Shown: in pieces, positions 38,202 to 47,092 of the stretch
Numbering within the stretch: the stretch's first letter is position 1
How the letters are laid out: every line of letters begins with the position of its first letter
From: Novosphingobium sp.
GTDB taxonomy: Bacteria > Pseudomonadota > Alphaproteobacteria > Sphingomonadales > Sphingomonadaceae
Length of the DNA: 64,000 nucleotides
Assembly (NCBI RefSeq): GCF_030699305.1
Contig: NZ_JAUYNB010000017.1
Span: 113,654 to 177,653, forward strand
Reading direction: 5' to 3'
Notes under the pieces: generated by a model
What the model saw: only the letters and a program-made list of their open reading frames with translations
Told to the model about the DNA's origin: nothing
Database searches by the model: none
Program-made: the position numbers and the translations under genes

Positions 38202-38219
38202 CCGTCACGAAAGCGTCAT
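38202..38219 (+). promoter_or_regulatory. Pho-box-like direct repeat upstream of PhoB-like gene
   Basis: CCGTCAC-GAAA-GCGTCAT contains two GTCA half-sites spaced by 11 bases, the geometry of the PhoB box (CTGTCAT-N4-CTGTCAY). It ends about 60 bases before the ATG of the downstream response regulator. Autoregulation is inferred. Confidence 0.5.
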
Positions 38220-38279
38220 ATCATCCGGCCATGGTGCAGGTTCAGGATCAACTGACCCGATGTAGCCAAGACCGGACCG

Positions 38280-38954
38280 ATGACTGTTCTGCTGACCGCC
38301 CAGGACCCTACACTGTATGGCACCCTATCGCTGGTGAAGCCGGGGGTGCGCGCGTTGCCGCTGGGGCCGGATATTCCCGATACCCCGTTCGACGGGCCGA
38401 TCTGGTGCTTTGTCGACTGGCTGCTGCCGGAACTGTCCGGGCTGGAAATGGTCCGCCGCCTGCGCGAATCGAAAACCACGCGCCACGGGCACATCACGAT
38501 GGTGCTGGAAGCTGGCGATCCCGATGACCAGCGCCGCGCCTTGCGCGCCGGGGCGGATGATTACCTGATCGGCCCGCTCAGCCCGGCCAAGCTGACCCAG
38601 CGGCTGGAACTGTATGAAACCAAAGACCAGGCCGCCGCCGCGCGGACCCGGCTGGTACACGGCGACCTGACGCTGGATCTGGCCGCCCATCAGGTCCGGT
38701 TTCGCGGCGCGCCGCTGATCCTGCGGCCCAACGAGTTTCGCCTGCTGGCCCATTTCTGCGAACATCCCGATCAGGTCTTCAGCCGCACCGCGCTGATCGA
38801 ACGGATCGGCAAGGACAGCGAAGCGATTGACGAACGCACGGTCGATGTCTGGATCGGGCGGCTGCGCCGGTCGCTGACCGCGCACGGCGTGCCTGATCCG
38901 CTGCGCACTGTCCGATCGCTCGGCTACGTGCTGGATTCGCTGCCAGCGGGTTAA
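38280..38954 (+). CDS. PhoB-like response regulator with atypical receiver
   Basis: A 224-residue regulator whose DNA-binding half is close to Pho[21 protein letters not shown], then [16 protein letters not shown] and [11 protein letters not shown]. The receiver keeps Asp46 ([15 protein letters not shown]). It lacks the usual acidic pair at the start (only Asp9), the conserved Thr (position reads MVLEA) and the conserved Lys ([11 protein letters not shown] in place of a KP motif). It may act without normal phosphorylation. No PhoR-like kinase lies next to it; purS-purQ follow. A Pho-box-like site precedes the gene. Confidence 0.82.
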   Translation: MTVLLTAQDPTLYGTLSLVKPGVRALPLGPDIPDTPFDGPIWCFVDWLLPELSGLEMVRRLRESKTTRHGHITMVLEAGDPDDQRRALRAGADDYLIGPLSPAKLTQRLELYETKDQAAAARTRLVHGDLTLDLAAHQVRFRGAPLILRPNEFRLLAHFCEHPDQVFSRTALIERIGKDSEAIDERTVDVWIGRLRRSLTAHGVPDPLRTVRSLGYVLDSLPAG

Positions 38955-39040
38955 AACGCGCGCGCCACCCTTGCCCCGCCGCCGTTCTGGCGGCATAGGC
39001 GCGGTCACGTTTCCCTGCCCCGTTTGGAAAGGCCCCGCCC

Positions 39041-39277
39041 ATGAAGGTCCGCGTCTATGTCAGCCTCAAGAACGGGGTGCTCGACCCGCAGGGCCGCGCG
39101 ATCCACCATGCGATCGAAGGTCTGGGCTTTTCAGGCGTGCAGGATGTCCGCGCCGGACGCCTGATCGAACTCGACGTGGACGACACCGTCACCGACGACG
39201 CGCTGGAGGCAATGGCCCAGCAGTTGCTCGCCAACATGGTGATCGAAAACTACCGCATCGAACGGGTGGCGGCATGA
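39041..39277 (+). CDS. purS: Phosphoribosylformylglycinamidine synthase subunit PurS
   Basis: PurS is the small bridging subunit of the three-part FGAM synthase (PurS-PurQ-PurL). The 78-residue product matches in length and sequence ([21 protein letters not shown], then [15 protein letters not shown]). Its stop overlaps the purQ start as ATGA, so the subunits are translationally coupled. purL is not in this window. Confidence 0.95.
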   Translation: MKVRVYVSLKNGVLDPQGRAIHHAIEGLGFSGVQDVRAGRLIELDVDDTVTDDALEAMAQQLLANMVIENYRIERVAA

Positions 39278-39951
39278 CCTTCCGCTCCGCCGTGATCACC
39301 TTCCCCGGCTCCAACTGCGACCGGGACATGGCCGATGCGCTGGAGAAGGTTTCGGGCACCGCGCCGCACCGCGTCTGGCATGGCGACGATGCCCTGCCGG
39401 ATGGGCTGGATTTCATCGCCCTGCCCGGCGGGTTCTCCTACGGCGATTACCTGCGCTCTGGCGCGATGGCCGCGCGCAGCCACATCATGAAGGCCGTGAT
39501 CGAAGCGGCGGGTCGCGGCGTGCCGGTGCTGGGCGTGTGCAACGGCTTTCAGGTCCTGACCGAAAGCGGACTGCTGCCGGGCGCGCTGATGCGCAACGCG
39601 GGCATCCGCTTCGTCTGCCGCGACGTGAAGCTGACGGTTGAAAACAACCAGAGCCTGTTCACCAGCGGCTACACCGCCGGTCAGGAAATCCTGATCCCGG
39701 TGGCGCACCACGATGGCAATTACTTTGCCGACGATGCCACGCTCGACCGGCTGGAAGGTGAAGGCCGGGTGGCGTTTCGCTACGCCGAACTGGTCAACGG
39801 CTCGGCCCGCGCCATCGCGGGCGTGCTGAACGCGGCCGGCAACGTGCTGGGCATGATGCCCCACCCCGAACGCATGATCGAGCCCGAACAGGGCGGCACC
39901 GATGGCCGCGCGCTGTTCGAAAGCGCAATCCAGGGGCTGGTCGGCGCGTAA
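39274..39951 (+). CDS. purQ: Phosphoribosylformylglycinamidine synthase subunit PurQ
   Basis: PurQ is the glutaminase subunit that supplies ammonia to PurL. The 225-residue product has the class I amidotransferase signature: catalytic Cys in [11 protein letters not shown], with His and Glu in [21 protein letters not shown] is the usual beginning. The start overlaps the purS stop by four bases. A paired G/C-block repeat follows and probably ends the unit. Confidence 0.96.
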   Translation: MTFRSAVITFPGSNCDRDMADALEKVSGTAPHRVWHGDDALPDGLDFIALPGGFSYGDYLRSGAMAARSHIMKAVIEAAGRGVPVLGVCNGFQVLTESGLLPGALMRNAGIRFVCRDVKLTVENNQSLFTSGYTAGQEILIPVAHHDGNYFADDATLDRLEGEGRVAFRYAELVNGSARAIAGVLNAAGNVLGMMPHPERMIEPEQGGTDGRALFESAIQGLVGA

Positions 39952-39967
39952 GCTCCAAACCCGAAAG

Positions 39968-40057
39968 CCCTTCCCCGATGGGGAAGGGTTGGGATGGGGG
40001 TTCTCACACTCGCACAGTCAGGCCCCACCCCCAACCCCGCCCCGCTGGGGAGGGGCG
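39968..40057. repeat. Paired inverted G/C-block repeat (REPIN-like), second copy
   Basis: Left unit: hairpin CCCTTCCCC/GGGGAAGGG followed by TTGGGATGGGGGTT. Right unit: CCCCACCCCCAACCCC followed by hairpin CCCCGCTGGGG-like sequence, in the opposite orientation. The layout equals that at 2100-2194. It lies between convergent purQ and the GGDEF-EAL gene. Confidence 0.7.
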
Positions 40058-40070
40058 ATTTATGTATTTG

Positions 40071-42428
40071 TCAGCTGTTCGCGCGCTGCAACTGCGGGCG
40101 ATTGAACAGGCTGCGCGCATCGGCGGCGGGCATCGGGCGGCCGAAGTAATAGCCCTGGATCTTGCGGCAGCCCAGGCCCCGGATGATCGCCAGTTCGCGT
40201 TCGGTTTCGACGCCTTCGGCCGTGGTCGACATTTCCAGGCTTTCCGCCATCGCCACCACGGCGCGGATGATCGCCAGGCTTTCCGGATTGTCGGCGGCCG
40301 CGCCCTGCACAAAGCTGCGGTCGACCTTGATGGTCGAAAACCGCAAGTTGCGGATATAGGCGAGCGAGGAATAGCCGGTCCCGAAATCGTCGAGCGCGAT
40401 CCCGCAGCCCAGCGCCATGATCTGTTCCAGCACGCCGCGCGCCGCCGACGAATCGCGCACGAAGATGCTTTCGGTGACTTCGATTTCCAGCCGCTGGGCG
40501 GGCAGCCCGGTAGACGACAGCGCGCCCACGACCGTGGCGATGAAGTTCTGTTCCAGCAATTGCTCGCCCGACACGTTGACCGCCACCTTGACGTTGGACG
40601 GCCAGTTGATCGCCTCGCGGCAGGCTTCGCGCAGCACCCATTCGCCGATCGGCACGATCAGGCGGGTATCCTCGGCCAGCGGAATGAACTTGGCCGGGCT
40701 GACAAAGCCATGCTCCTCGCTGTGCCAGCGCAGCAATGCTTCGAAGCTGACGATGGTTTCGTCCTTGGCATCGACCACCGGCTGATAATTCAGCACGAAT
40801 TCGTTGCGTTCCAGCGCGCGGCGGAGCGAGAATTCCAGCTTGCGGCGTTCTTCTGCATGGGCGTGGAGCGAGGGTTCGTAGTTGAAGTGCTGGCCGCCGC
40901 CCTCTTCCTTGGACCGGTAGAGCGCCAGATCGGCGTTGCGCATCAGCGTTTCCACCGTGTTCCCATCGCGCGGGCCAATCGCGGAACCGACGCTGGCACC
41001 GATATACAGCGTGTGGTGATCCACCTCATACGGGCGCGACAGCAGCTCGATCACCGCCTGCGCCACGCGCGTAACGCGAGTGTGGTCCGATGCGTCGCGC
41101 ACCACGATGGCAAATTCATCGCCGCCAAGGCGTCCGCACAGCTCGTTGTCGGTAATCAGGCCCTTCAGCCGTTCCGACACGCGCGCCAGCAACTGATCGC
41201 CGACCAGGTGGCCCAGGGTATCGTTGACCGACTTGAACCGGTCGAGATCGATCATCAGGAACGCGCAGCGGGTGCGCCACTGCGCGGCATAGCGCAGGGC
41301 ATCACCCAGCGCTTCGGTCACCATCATCCGGTTCGGCAGGCCGGTCAGCGTGTCATAGCGCGCCATGTGCGCGATCTTGTCGGAACTTTCGCGCTGCTCG
41401 GTCACGTCGGAGCCGACCCCGCGGAACCCGTCGAACACCCCATTTTCGCCCAGTTTGGGCGTGCCGGACAGTTCCCACCAGCGCTGCTGGCCGTTGATCG
41501 TGACCCGCACCAGCAGGTTGGAGAAATTCTCGCGGCGCTTAAGCCGTTCCGCCAGATCGTGCAGGCTGGACGGGAACTGGCCCGTTTCCCAGGCTGGCCC
41601 GGCGATCATCTGGATGAACGGTTTGCCGTCAATCTCGTCCGGCGACAGTCCCAGCGCAAACGCAAAGCGCGGGCTGACCGAGCGGCAGCGCCGCGAGGTA
41701 TCGATCTGCCACAGCCAGTCGGCCTCACCCTCCTCGAACTCGCGCAGCAGCAGCGAGACGACCTCGCTTTTTTCCGCCATGGCCGATTCGGCCACGCGCG
41801 CGGTCAGGAACGAGCGGGCATTTTCGATCGCCCCCAGCGCGACAACCGTGCCGAAAAGCACCGAAATGACCGCCATGTCATAGCTGCCCATGAACACGAA
41901 GCTGACCAGCGAACCGACCGCCACCACCCCGGCGAAGATCAGGTTGCCCAGCGGCACGGCCGGCATCAGCACGGCCGTGGCGGTCATCAGCATCGCGGTG
42001 ACCGCCCACAATTCCAGCATTCGCGACGAATCGCCAAATGGTCCGAATGCAGCGATCGGCACGATCCAGATCAGCGCGGTCGAGATCGAAAGCAGCGTCT
42101 GCTGCTTCACTTCATCGCGCGACAACCGCCGTTTGTCGGCATCCGCCAGCGACCGGTCGGTCAGGGCCGAATAGTACAGGCTGACCCCCAACGCGATCAT
42201 CCAGCCCAGCACGATGAACACTGAAATCGTATCGTAATAGAGCCGCAAGACGCCCGCAGCGGCGATGGCATGCGCCATGACCCGCAGCCTGGTAACGTTC
42301 GACAGGCTGGAATATTGCAAGCCGCGCAGGCGAACCCAGTCGGCGTCGCCCGAATCGTTCAGGCCAAGCACCGCCATGACCGGCAGGTTGCGCGGAAGCG
42401 CCGCGGAAGTGGGCTGGTTGTGTGTCAC
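40071..42428 (-). CDS. Membrane-bound PAS-GGDEF-EAL cyclic-di-GMP protein
   Basis: A 785-residue bifunctional candidate. Four to six membrane segments lie in residues 60-210 (ISVFIVLGWMIALGVSLYY, STALIWIVPIAAFG, ELWAVTAMLMTATAVLM and AVISVLFGTVVALGAI). A PAS domain spans roughly 235-355. The GGDEF domain has an intact RLGGDEFAIV. The EAL domain has FEALLRW, EVTES, DDFGTGYSS and AEGVETE, also intact. It could therefore both make and degrade c-di-GMP; which dominates cannot be told. The start is a GTG at 42428; ATG 42377 would shorten the N-terminus and has no ribosome-binding site. Confidence 0.9.
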   Translation of the reverse strand: MTHNQPTSAALPRNLPVMAVLGLNDSGDADWVRLRGLQYSSLSNVTRLRVMAHAIAAAGVLRLYYDTISVFIVLGWMIALGVSLYYSALTDRSLADADKRRLSRDEVKQQTLLSISTALIWIVPIAAFGPFGDSSRMLELWAVTAMLMTATAVLMPAVPLGNLIFAGVVAVGSLVSFVFMGSYDMAVISVLFGTVVALGAIENARSFLTARVAESAMAEKSEVVSLLLREFEEGEADWLWQIDTSRRCRSVSPRFAFALGLSPDEIDGKPFIQMIAGPAWETGQFPSSLHDLAERLKRRENFSNLLVRVTINGQQRWWELSGTPKLGENGVFDGFRGVGSDVTEQRESSDKIAHMARYDTLTGLPNRMMVTEALGDALRYAAQWRTRCAFLMIDLDRFKSVNDTLGHLVGDQLLARVSERLKGLITDNELCGRLGGDEFAIVVRDASDHTRVTRVAQAVIELLSRPYEVDHHTLYIGASVGSAIGPRDGNTVETLMRNADLALYRSKEEGGGQHFNYEPSLHAHAEERRKLEFSLRRALERNEFVLNYQPVVDAKDETIVSFEALLRWHSEEHGFVSPAKFIPLAEDTRLIVPIGEWVLREACREAINWPSNVKVAVNVSGEQLLEQNFIATVVGALSSTGLPAQRLEIEVTESIFVRDSSAARGVLEQIMALGCGIALDDFGTGYSSLAYIRNLRFSTIKVDRSFVQGAAADNPESLAIIRAVVAMAESLEMSTTAEGVETERELAIIRGLGCRKIQGYYFGRPMPAADARSLFNRPQLQRANS

Positions 42429-42493
42429 CCGCGCCTTTTACGCGCGCAAACCTTATCACCGCGTAAAGCTTGTCCCGCAATTGCGCCTTGACG

Positions 42494-44317
42494 CTACTCG
42501 ACCGTCACCGATTTCGCCAGATTGCGCGGCTGATCGACATCGGTGCCTTTCACGCAGGCCACGTGATAGGCCAGCAGTTGCACCGGGACGGCATAGATCA
42601 GCGGCGCGATCAGCGGGTGAACGCGTGGCATTTCAATCGTCGCCAGGCAGCCCTCGCCCGCTTCATCCAGCCCGGCGCGGTCGGAAATCAGCACGATCTT
42701 GCCGCCGCGCGCGCGCACTTCCTGCATGTTGGACACGGTCTTTTCAAACAGCGGGCCGCTGGGGGCCAGCACGATCACCGGCACGGCTTCATCGATCAAG
42801 GCAATCGGGCCGTGCTTCATTTCCCCGGCGGCATAGCCTTCGGCGTGGATATAGCTGATTTCCTTCAGCTTCAGCGCGCCTTCCAGCGCCAGCGGATAAT
42901 CCTGCCCGCGCCCCAGATAGAGCACGTCGCGCGCCGGAGCGATCAACGGCGCAATCGCCGCGATCTCGTCATCGTGGGCCAGCGCCGCGTTCAGCGTGGC
43001 GGGCGTTTCGAGCAGCTGGGTGACGATTTCCATCTCCTCTGCCCGGTCCATCCGCCCGCGCTTCACCGCCATGTTCGCCGCAAACGCGGCCAGCACGGCC
43101 AGCTGGCAGGTGAAGGCCTTGGTGCTGGCGACGCCGATTTCCGGCCCGGCGTGGGTCGGCAGCAGCAGGTCCGCCTCGCGCGCCATCGAGCTGGTCGGCA
43201 CGTTGACCACCACCGCGATGGTCTGCCCCGCCGCCTTGCAATGGCGCAGCGCGGCCAGCGTATCGGCGGTTTCGCCCGACTGGCTGATGAACAGCGCGAG
43301 GCCGCCCGGCTCCAGCACCGGATCGCGGTAGCGAAACTCGCTCGCCACATCGATGTCGACCGGCAGGCGCGCAAACTGTTCCAGCCAGTATTTCGCGACC
43401 ATCCCGGCATAGAAGCTGGTCCCGCAGGCCACGATCGTCACGCGGCTGATCTGGCTCAGATCGAAATCGAACTGCGGCAGGGCAATCGATTGATCGAGCT
43501 GGCGAATATAGCTTTTCAGGGTCTGCGCCACCACGGTCGGCTGCTCGAAGATTTCCTTCTGCATGAAGTGGCGGTAATTGCCCTTCTCGATCGCCGCAGC
43601 CGATGCGCCCGATGTGGTGACTTCGCGGGTGACCGGCTGGTTGTCCTTGTCAAAGATCTGCGCGCCCTCGCGCGTCACGATCACCCAGTCGCCTTCATCC
43701 AGATAGGTAATCTGCTGGGTCAGCGGGGCCAGCGCCAGCGCGTCCGATCCCAGATAGGTTTCCCCGTCGCCGAATCCCAGCACCAGCGGCGAGCCGAGCC
43801 GCGCGCCGATCAGCATGTCGGGATACTGGCGGAACGCGATCGCCAGCGCGAACGCGCCGCGCAATTGCGGCAGCGCCGCCTGCACGGCCTCGGCCGGGGT
43901 CTTGCCCGCATCGACCTGTTCGGAAATCAGGTGGGCGACCACTTCGGTATCGGTGTCGCTTTCAAACTTGTGCCCGCGCGCCTGCAACGCTTCCTTCAGC
44001 TGGCGAAAGTTCTCGATGATCCCGTTGTGGACCAGCGCCAGCTGCTCGGTCGCGTGGGGGTGCGCGTTGGCGGCGGTCGGCGCGCCGTGGGTGGCCCAGC
44101 GGGTGTGGGCAATCCCGGTGGTGCCGGGCGCGGGATCGCGCGCCAGTTCACGCACCAGCCCGATCAGCTTGCCCGGCGCGCGGCGGCGGATCAGCTGGCC
44201 GTTATGGACCGTGCAGACGCCCGCGCTGTCATAGCCGCGATACTCCATCCGCCGCAGCCCATCGACCAGCCGGTCCGCGACTTCTTCCTTGCCGACGATG
44301 CCGATAATTCCACACAT
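42494..44317 (-). CDS. glmS: Glutamine-fructose-6-phosphate transaminase (isomerizing)
   Basis: GlmS makes glucosamine-6-phosphate, the first step to UDP-GlcNAc for peptidoglycan and LPS. The 607-residue product starts MCGIIGIVG, with Cys2 as glutaminase nucleophile after Met removal, and includes RWATHG. Two SIS isomerase domains follow (CGTSFYAGM, SQSGETADT), and the C-terminus LAKSVTVE is standard. It lies downstream of glmU, but a toxin-antitoxin pair sits between them on the same strand. No glmS ribozyme-like element is seen. Confidence 0.97.
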   Translation of the reverse strand: MCGIIGIVGKEEVADRLVDGLRRMEYRGYDSAGVCTVHNGQLIRRRAPGKLIGLVRELARDPAPGTTGIAHTRWATHGAPTAANAHPHATEQLALVHNGIIENFRQLKEALQARGHKFESDTDTEVVAHLISEQVDAGKTPAEAVQAALPQLRGAFALAIAFRQYPDMLIGARLGSPLVLGFGDGETYLGSDALALAPLTQQITYLDEGDWVIVTREGAQIFDKDNQPVTREVTTSGASAAAIEKGNYRHFMQKEIFEQPTVVAQTLKSYIRQLDQSIALPQFDFDLSQISRVTIVACGTSFYAGMVAKYWLEQFARLPVDIDVASEFRYRDPVLEPGGLALFISQSGETADTLAALRHCKAAGQTIAVVVNVPTSSMAREADLLLPTHAGPEIGVASTKAFTCQLAVLAAFAANMAVKRGRMDRAEEMEIVTQLLETPATLNAALAHDDEIAAIAPLIAPARDVLYLGRGQDYPLALEGALKLKEISYIHAEGYAAGEMKHGPIALIDEAVPVIVLAPSGPLFEKTVSNMQEVRARGGKIVLISDRAGLDEAGEGCLATIEMPRVHPLIAPLIYAVPVQLLAYHVACVKGTDVDQPRNLAKSVTVE

Positions 44318-44335
44318 GGCCTGCTGCTGCCTTCG

Positions 44336-44701
44336 TCAAAGAGTATAAGGAACGCGGATACCCGGCATCTCTGCCGGAAAATCCTTTGTATTTCGTGTAA
44401 TGAGGATCGCACCGTTCACTTGCGCGGTGGCCAGGATATAGGCGTCCATCAGCTTCATTTTCTGACGGAACCGGATATCGGCGGCAGCGGCGGCGATGCG
44501 CTGGTCGATTTCCACGACTTCAAAGTGCGACAAGGCCTCCTGCACTGCCGGGCGCGCCTCCAGCGGCTCGCCCGCCAGGATTTCAGTCCAGACGATGCGG
44601 CTGATCCGATGCGCGCCGTAACGCGAGATTTCGGCATAAGCCTGCGGCCGGCGCGTAAGCCAGTCGATCAGGATGTTGGTGTCGAAAAAGGGCGCCGACA
44701 C
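44336..44701 (-). CDS. PIN-domain ribonuclease toxin (VapC-like)
   Basis: A 121-residue PIN-domain protein, most likely the toxin of a type II pair that cleaves RNA. The acidic active site is complete: Asp7 (FFDTNILID), Glu40 (WTEILAGE), Asp86 (KLMDAYILATA) and Asp107 (TRNTKDF). It lies three bases downstream of the antitoxin gene and 18 bases before glmS. The target RNA is unknown. Confidence 0.88.
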   Translation of the reverse strand: MSAPFFDTNILIDWLTRRPQAYAEISRYGAHRISRIVWTEILAGEPLEARPAVQEALSHFEVVEIDQRIAAAAADIRFRQKMKLMDAYILATAQVNGAILITRNTKDFPAEMPGIRVPYTL

Positions 44702-44704
44702 GCG

Positions 44705-44950
44705 TCAGATATCTTCGTACGGTGTGCGGTCCTCGCGCATTGCGCGCTGATATTCGACCGCATCGCCAATGTCGTCGCGGTCTGCCCACAGGCCATAGCC
44801 CCGGTCAATCCAGCTGCGATCATCGCCCTGCTGCACCAGATAAAGCCGGATCGCCTCACGGATTGCCGCCGCGCGCGACCGCTTGCTGCGGCTGGCCAGC
44901 GCGTCGAGCTTTTCGACGTCTTCATCCGGGATATCGACCAGCGTTCGCAT
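44705..44950 (-). CDS. Ribbon-helix-helix antitoxin (VapB/CopG-like)
   Basis: An 81-residue protein with an N-terminal RHH fold (MRTLVDIPDEDVEKLDALAS, then RSRAAAIREAIRLYLVQ). The C-terminal tail, rich in acidic residues and Trp/Tyr, is suited to wrap the toxin (WIDRGYGLWADRDDIG). It is the likely antitoxin and autorepressor of the downstream PIN toxin. The start codon directly abuts a set of TGATATCA palindromes. Confidence 0.85.
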   Translation of the reverse strand: MRTLVDIPDEDVEKLDALASRSKRSRAAAIREAIRLYLVQQGDDRSWIDRGYGLWADRDDIGDAVEYQRAMREDRTPYEDI

Positions 44951-44984
44951 GATATACTGATATCATATCATGATATCATGTCAA
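44948..44984 (-). promoter_or_regulatory. Operator/promoter of the VapBC-like pair
   Basis: TGATATCA occurs twice (44958-44965 and 44971-44978) with a further CATGATAT half-site at the start codon. A perfect -35 TTGACA on the minus strand (44979-44984) adjoins them. The array would let the antitoxin dimer block RNA polymerase. Confidence 0.65.
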
Positions 44985-45005
44985 TCCCGTGGCAGCGCCA
45001 TGCCC

Positions 45006-46367
45006 CTACCCCTTCTTCTCCGCCTTCTTCTTCTTCATCGCATCATGGAAGCGGTCGGCCCAGCCGGGTTTGACCAGCTGGTCGGCGCGCACGATCCGCA
45101 GTTCGCCCGCGCCGACATCGCGCGTCACCGCGCTGCCCGCGCCGACGATCGCGTCCGGGCCGATTCTGACCGGGGCTACCAGCGACGAGTTTGAGCCGAT
45201 GAACGCGCGTTCGCCGATGATCGTCTTGTACTTGAAGTAGCCGTCATAATTGCAGGTGATCGTGCCCGCGCCGATGTTGGCCCCCGCCCCGACTTCGGCA
45301 TCGCCGATGTAGGACAAGTGGTTGGCTTTCGCGCCTTTGCCCATGGTGGACTTCTTGACCTCGACGAAGTTGCCGACCTTGGCCTGTTCTTCCAGCACCG
45401 CGCCGGGGCGCAGGCGAGCATAGGGGCCGACTTCGACTCCGCTGGCAAGGGTCGCCCCTTCCAGATGGCAGAACGCTCGGATTTTTACGCCGTCGGCCAC
45501 GGTCACGCCGGGGCCGAACACCACGTTGGGTTCCACCAGAACATCACGGCCCAATTGCGTATCCCACGCGAACCACACCGTTTCCGGCGCGGTCAGCGTG
45601 GCGCCGTCATCCATCGCGGCGCGGCGGCGGCGTTGCTGCCAGCGCGCTTCCGCCTCGGCCAGTTCGGCGCGGCTGTTGATCCCGGCGACCTCATCCGGAT
45701 CTTCGGTTGTCACCACGGCGCAGACCCGGCCATCGGCCAGCGCGATGTTGACGACATCAGGCAGGTAGTATTCGCCCTGCGCGTTGTCATTGCCGACCCG
45801 CGCCAGCAGCGCGAACAGATCGCCCGCGCGCACCGCCATCAGGCCCGAATTGCAGAGGTTGCAGGCGCGCTCGTCCGGGTCGGCGTCCTTGTATTCGACC
45901 ATTTTCACGATCCGGTCGCCCACTGCGATGACGCGCCCATAGTGCAGCGCGTCGTCCGGGGCAAAGCCCAGCACCACCACGGCGGGTTCGTCGGTATCGT
46001 GCAGCCGTTCCAGCATCGCGCGCATGGTATCCGGCGCCACGAACGGCACGTCGCCGTACATCACCAGCACATCGCCCGCGAAGCCCGCCAGCGCGCCTTC
46101 GGCTTGCTGGACCGCATGGGCGGTGCCCAGCTGCGGGTCCTGCACGGCGAGGGCAGCGCGGCCCTTCAGCGTCGCTTCCAGCTGATCGCGCCCGCTGCCG
46201 ACCACCACGACCTGCCGCGCCGGGGCGAGCTGCGCCACGCTGGCGAGCAGGTGTTCGAGCATCGGGCGGCCCGCGATCGGGTGCAGCACCTTGTGCAGGT
46301 CGCTTTTCATGCGGGTGCCCTTGCCCGCGGCAAGGACGATGACGGCAAGTTCGGTTTCAGCGCTCAT
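45006..46367 (-). CDS. glmU: Bifunctional UDP-GlcNAc pyrophosphorylase / GlcN-1-P acetyltransferase
   Basis: GlmU makes UDP-GlcNAc from glucosamine-1-phosphate. The 453-residue product has the nucleotidyltransferase motif LAAGKGTRMKSDLHKVLH and the GDVPF loop. The left-handed beta-helix acetyltransferase domain includes KSTMGKGAKANHLSYIGDAE and GAGTITCNYDG. The tail is lysine-rich (MKKKKAEKKG). ATG 46367 is used; an in-frame ATG at 46436 lies inside the divergent gph. It forms a UDP-GlcNAc pair with glmS, now interrupted by the VapBC-like genes. Confidence 0.96.
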   Translation of the reverse strand: MSAETELAVIVLAAGKGTRMKSDLHKVLHPIAGRPMLEHLLASVAQLAPARQVVVVGSGRDQLEATLKGRAALAVQDPQLGTAHAVQQAEGALAGFAGDVLVMYGDVPFVAPDTMRAMLERLHDTDEPAVVVLGFAPDDALHYGRVIAVGDRIVKMVEYKDADPDERACNLCNSGLMAVRAGDLFALLARVGNDNAQGEYYLPDVVNIALADGRVCAVVTTEDPDEVAGINSRAELAEAEARWQQRRRRAAMDDGATLTAPETVWFAWDTQLGRDVLVEPNVVFGPGVTVADGVKIRAFCHLEGATLASGVEVGPYARLRPGAVLEEQAKVGNFVEVKKSTMGKGAKANHLSYIGDAEVGAGANIGAGTITCNYDGYFKYKTIIGERAFIGSNSSLVAPVRIGPDAIVGAGSAVTRDVGAGELRIVRADQLVKPGWADRFHDAMKKKKAEKKG

Positions 46368-46429
46368 GGTTAAGCGCCATGCCACCAAATGCTTGCCGAT
46401 TCCACAATCGCGCGGCACGAGCGCACCCG

Positions 46430-47092
46430 ATGACAAAAATTCCCTTCCGGATCGTCGGGTTCGACCTCGACGGCACCTTGCTCGACACCTCGAAAGACCT
46501 CGGCGCGGCGGTCAACCATGCGCTGTCGCTGGTGGACCGCCCGCCGGTGCCGGATGCGGCGGTGTCCGGCCTGATCGGCGGCGGATCGCGGCTGATGCTG
46601 CGCCGCGCGCTGGCGCTGACCGGCGGGGACGAAGGGCTGGACGTGGAGGCGCTCTATGCCCCGCTGCTGGCGTTCTATGAGGACAACATCGCGGTCCACA
46701 CCGCGCTCTATCCCGGCGGGGCGGCGATGCTCGATGCGCTGGACGATGCGGGCGCGGCGATCGCCATGGTCACCAACAAGCCGCAGCCGCTGGCCGAAAA
46801 GCTGCTCGGCGAACTGGGGCTGCTGGATCGCTTCGCCTGCGTGATCGGCGGCGGCGGCGGCTTTCCGTTGAAGCCCGCGCCCGATGCCCTGCACGCGATG
46901 GTGACGCGCGCGGGCGGCGGCGCGGCGGCCTATGTCGGTGATACCACGTTCGATACCCACGCGGCCCGCGCCGCTGGCCTGCCCTGCGTCGCGGTCAGTT
47001 TCGGGTTCAACGACCTGCCGGTCCACGATCTGGGCGCCGATGCGGTGATCGACCACTTCGACGCCCTGATCCCGGCCCTGGCTGGTCTTTAG
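46430..47092 (+). CDS. gph: Phosphoglycolate phosphatase-type HAD hydrolase
   Basis: A 220-residue HAD-superfamily phosphatase. The nucleophile motif is FDLDGTLLDTSKDL, with VTNKP as motif II, the Lys of PLKPAPD as motif III and YVGDTTFDTHAARAAG as motif IV. The helical cap fits the Gph group, which removes phosphoglycolate from oxidative DNA damage or photorespiration; other small phosphates remain possible. ATG 46430 is used. It is divergent from glmU and its stop codon overlaps the stop of the convergent porin gene. Confidence 0.88.
   Translation: MTKIPFRIVGFDLDGTLLDTSKDLGAAVNHALSLVDRPPVPDAAVSGLIGGGSRLMLRRALALTGGDEGLDVEALYAPLLAFYEDNIAVHTALYPGGAAMLDALDDAGAAIAMVTNKPQPLAEKLLGELGLLDRFACVIGGGGGFPLKPAPDALHAMVTRAGGGAAAYVGDTTFDTHAARAAGLPCVAVSFGFNDLPVHDLGADAVIDHFDALIPALAGL

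Noticed and set aside
42470..45073. A very long open frame on the plus strand (about 867 codons) opposite glmS and vapBC
   Set aside because: It is antisense to well-supported genes, has the Arg/His/Gln-rich composition typical of high-GC shadow frames, and matches no family.
46379..46429. Extended N-terminus of gph and of glmU into the shared divergent spacer
   Set aside because: The extra residues are not family-like and would make the two divergent genes overlap at their promoters.
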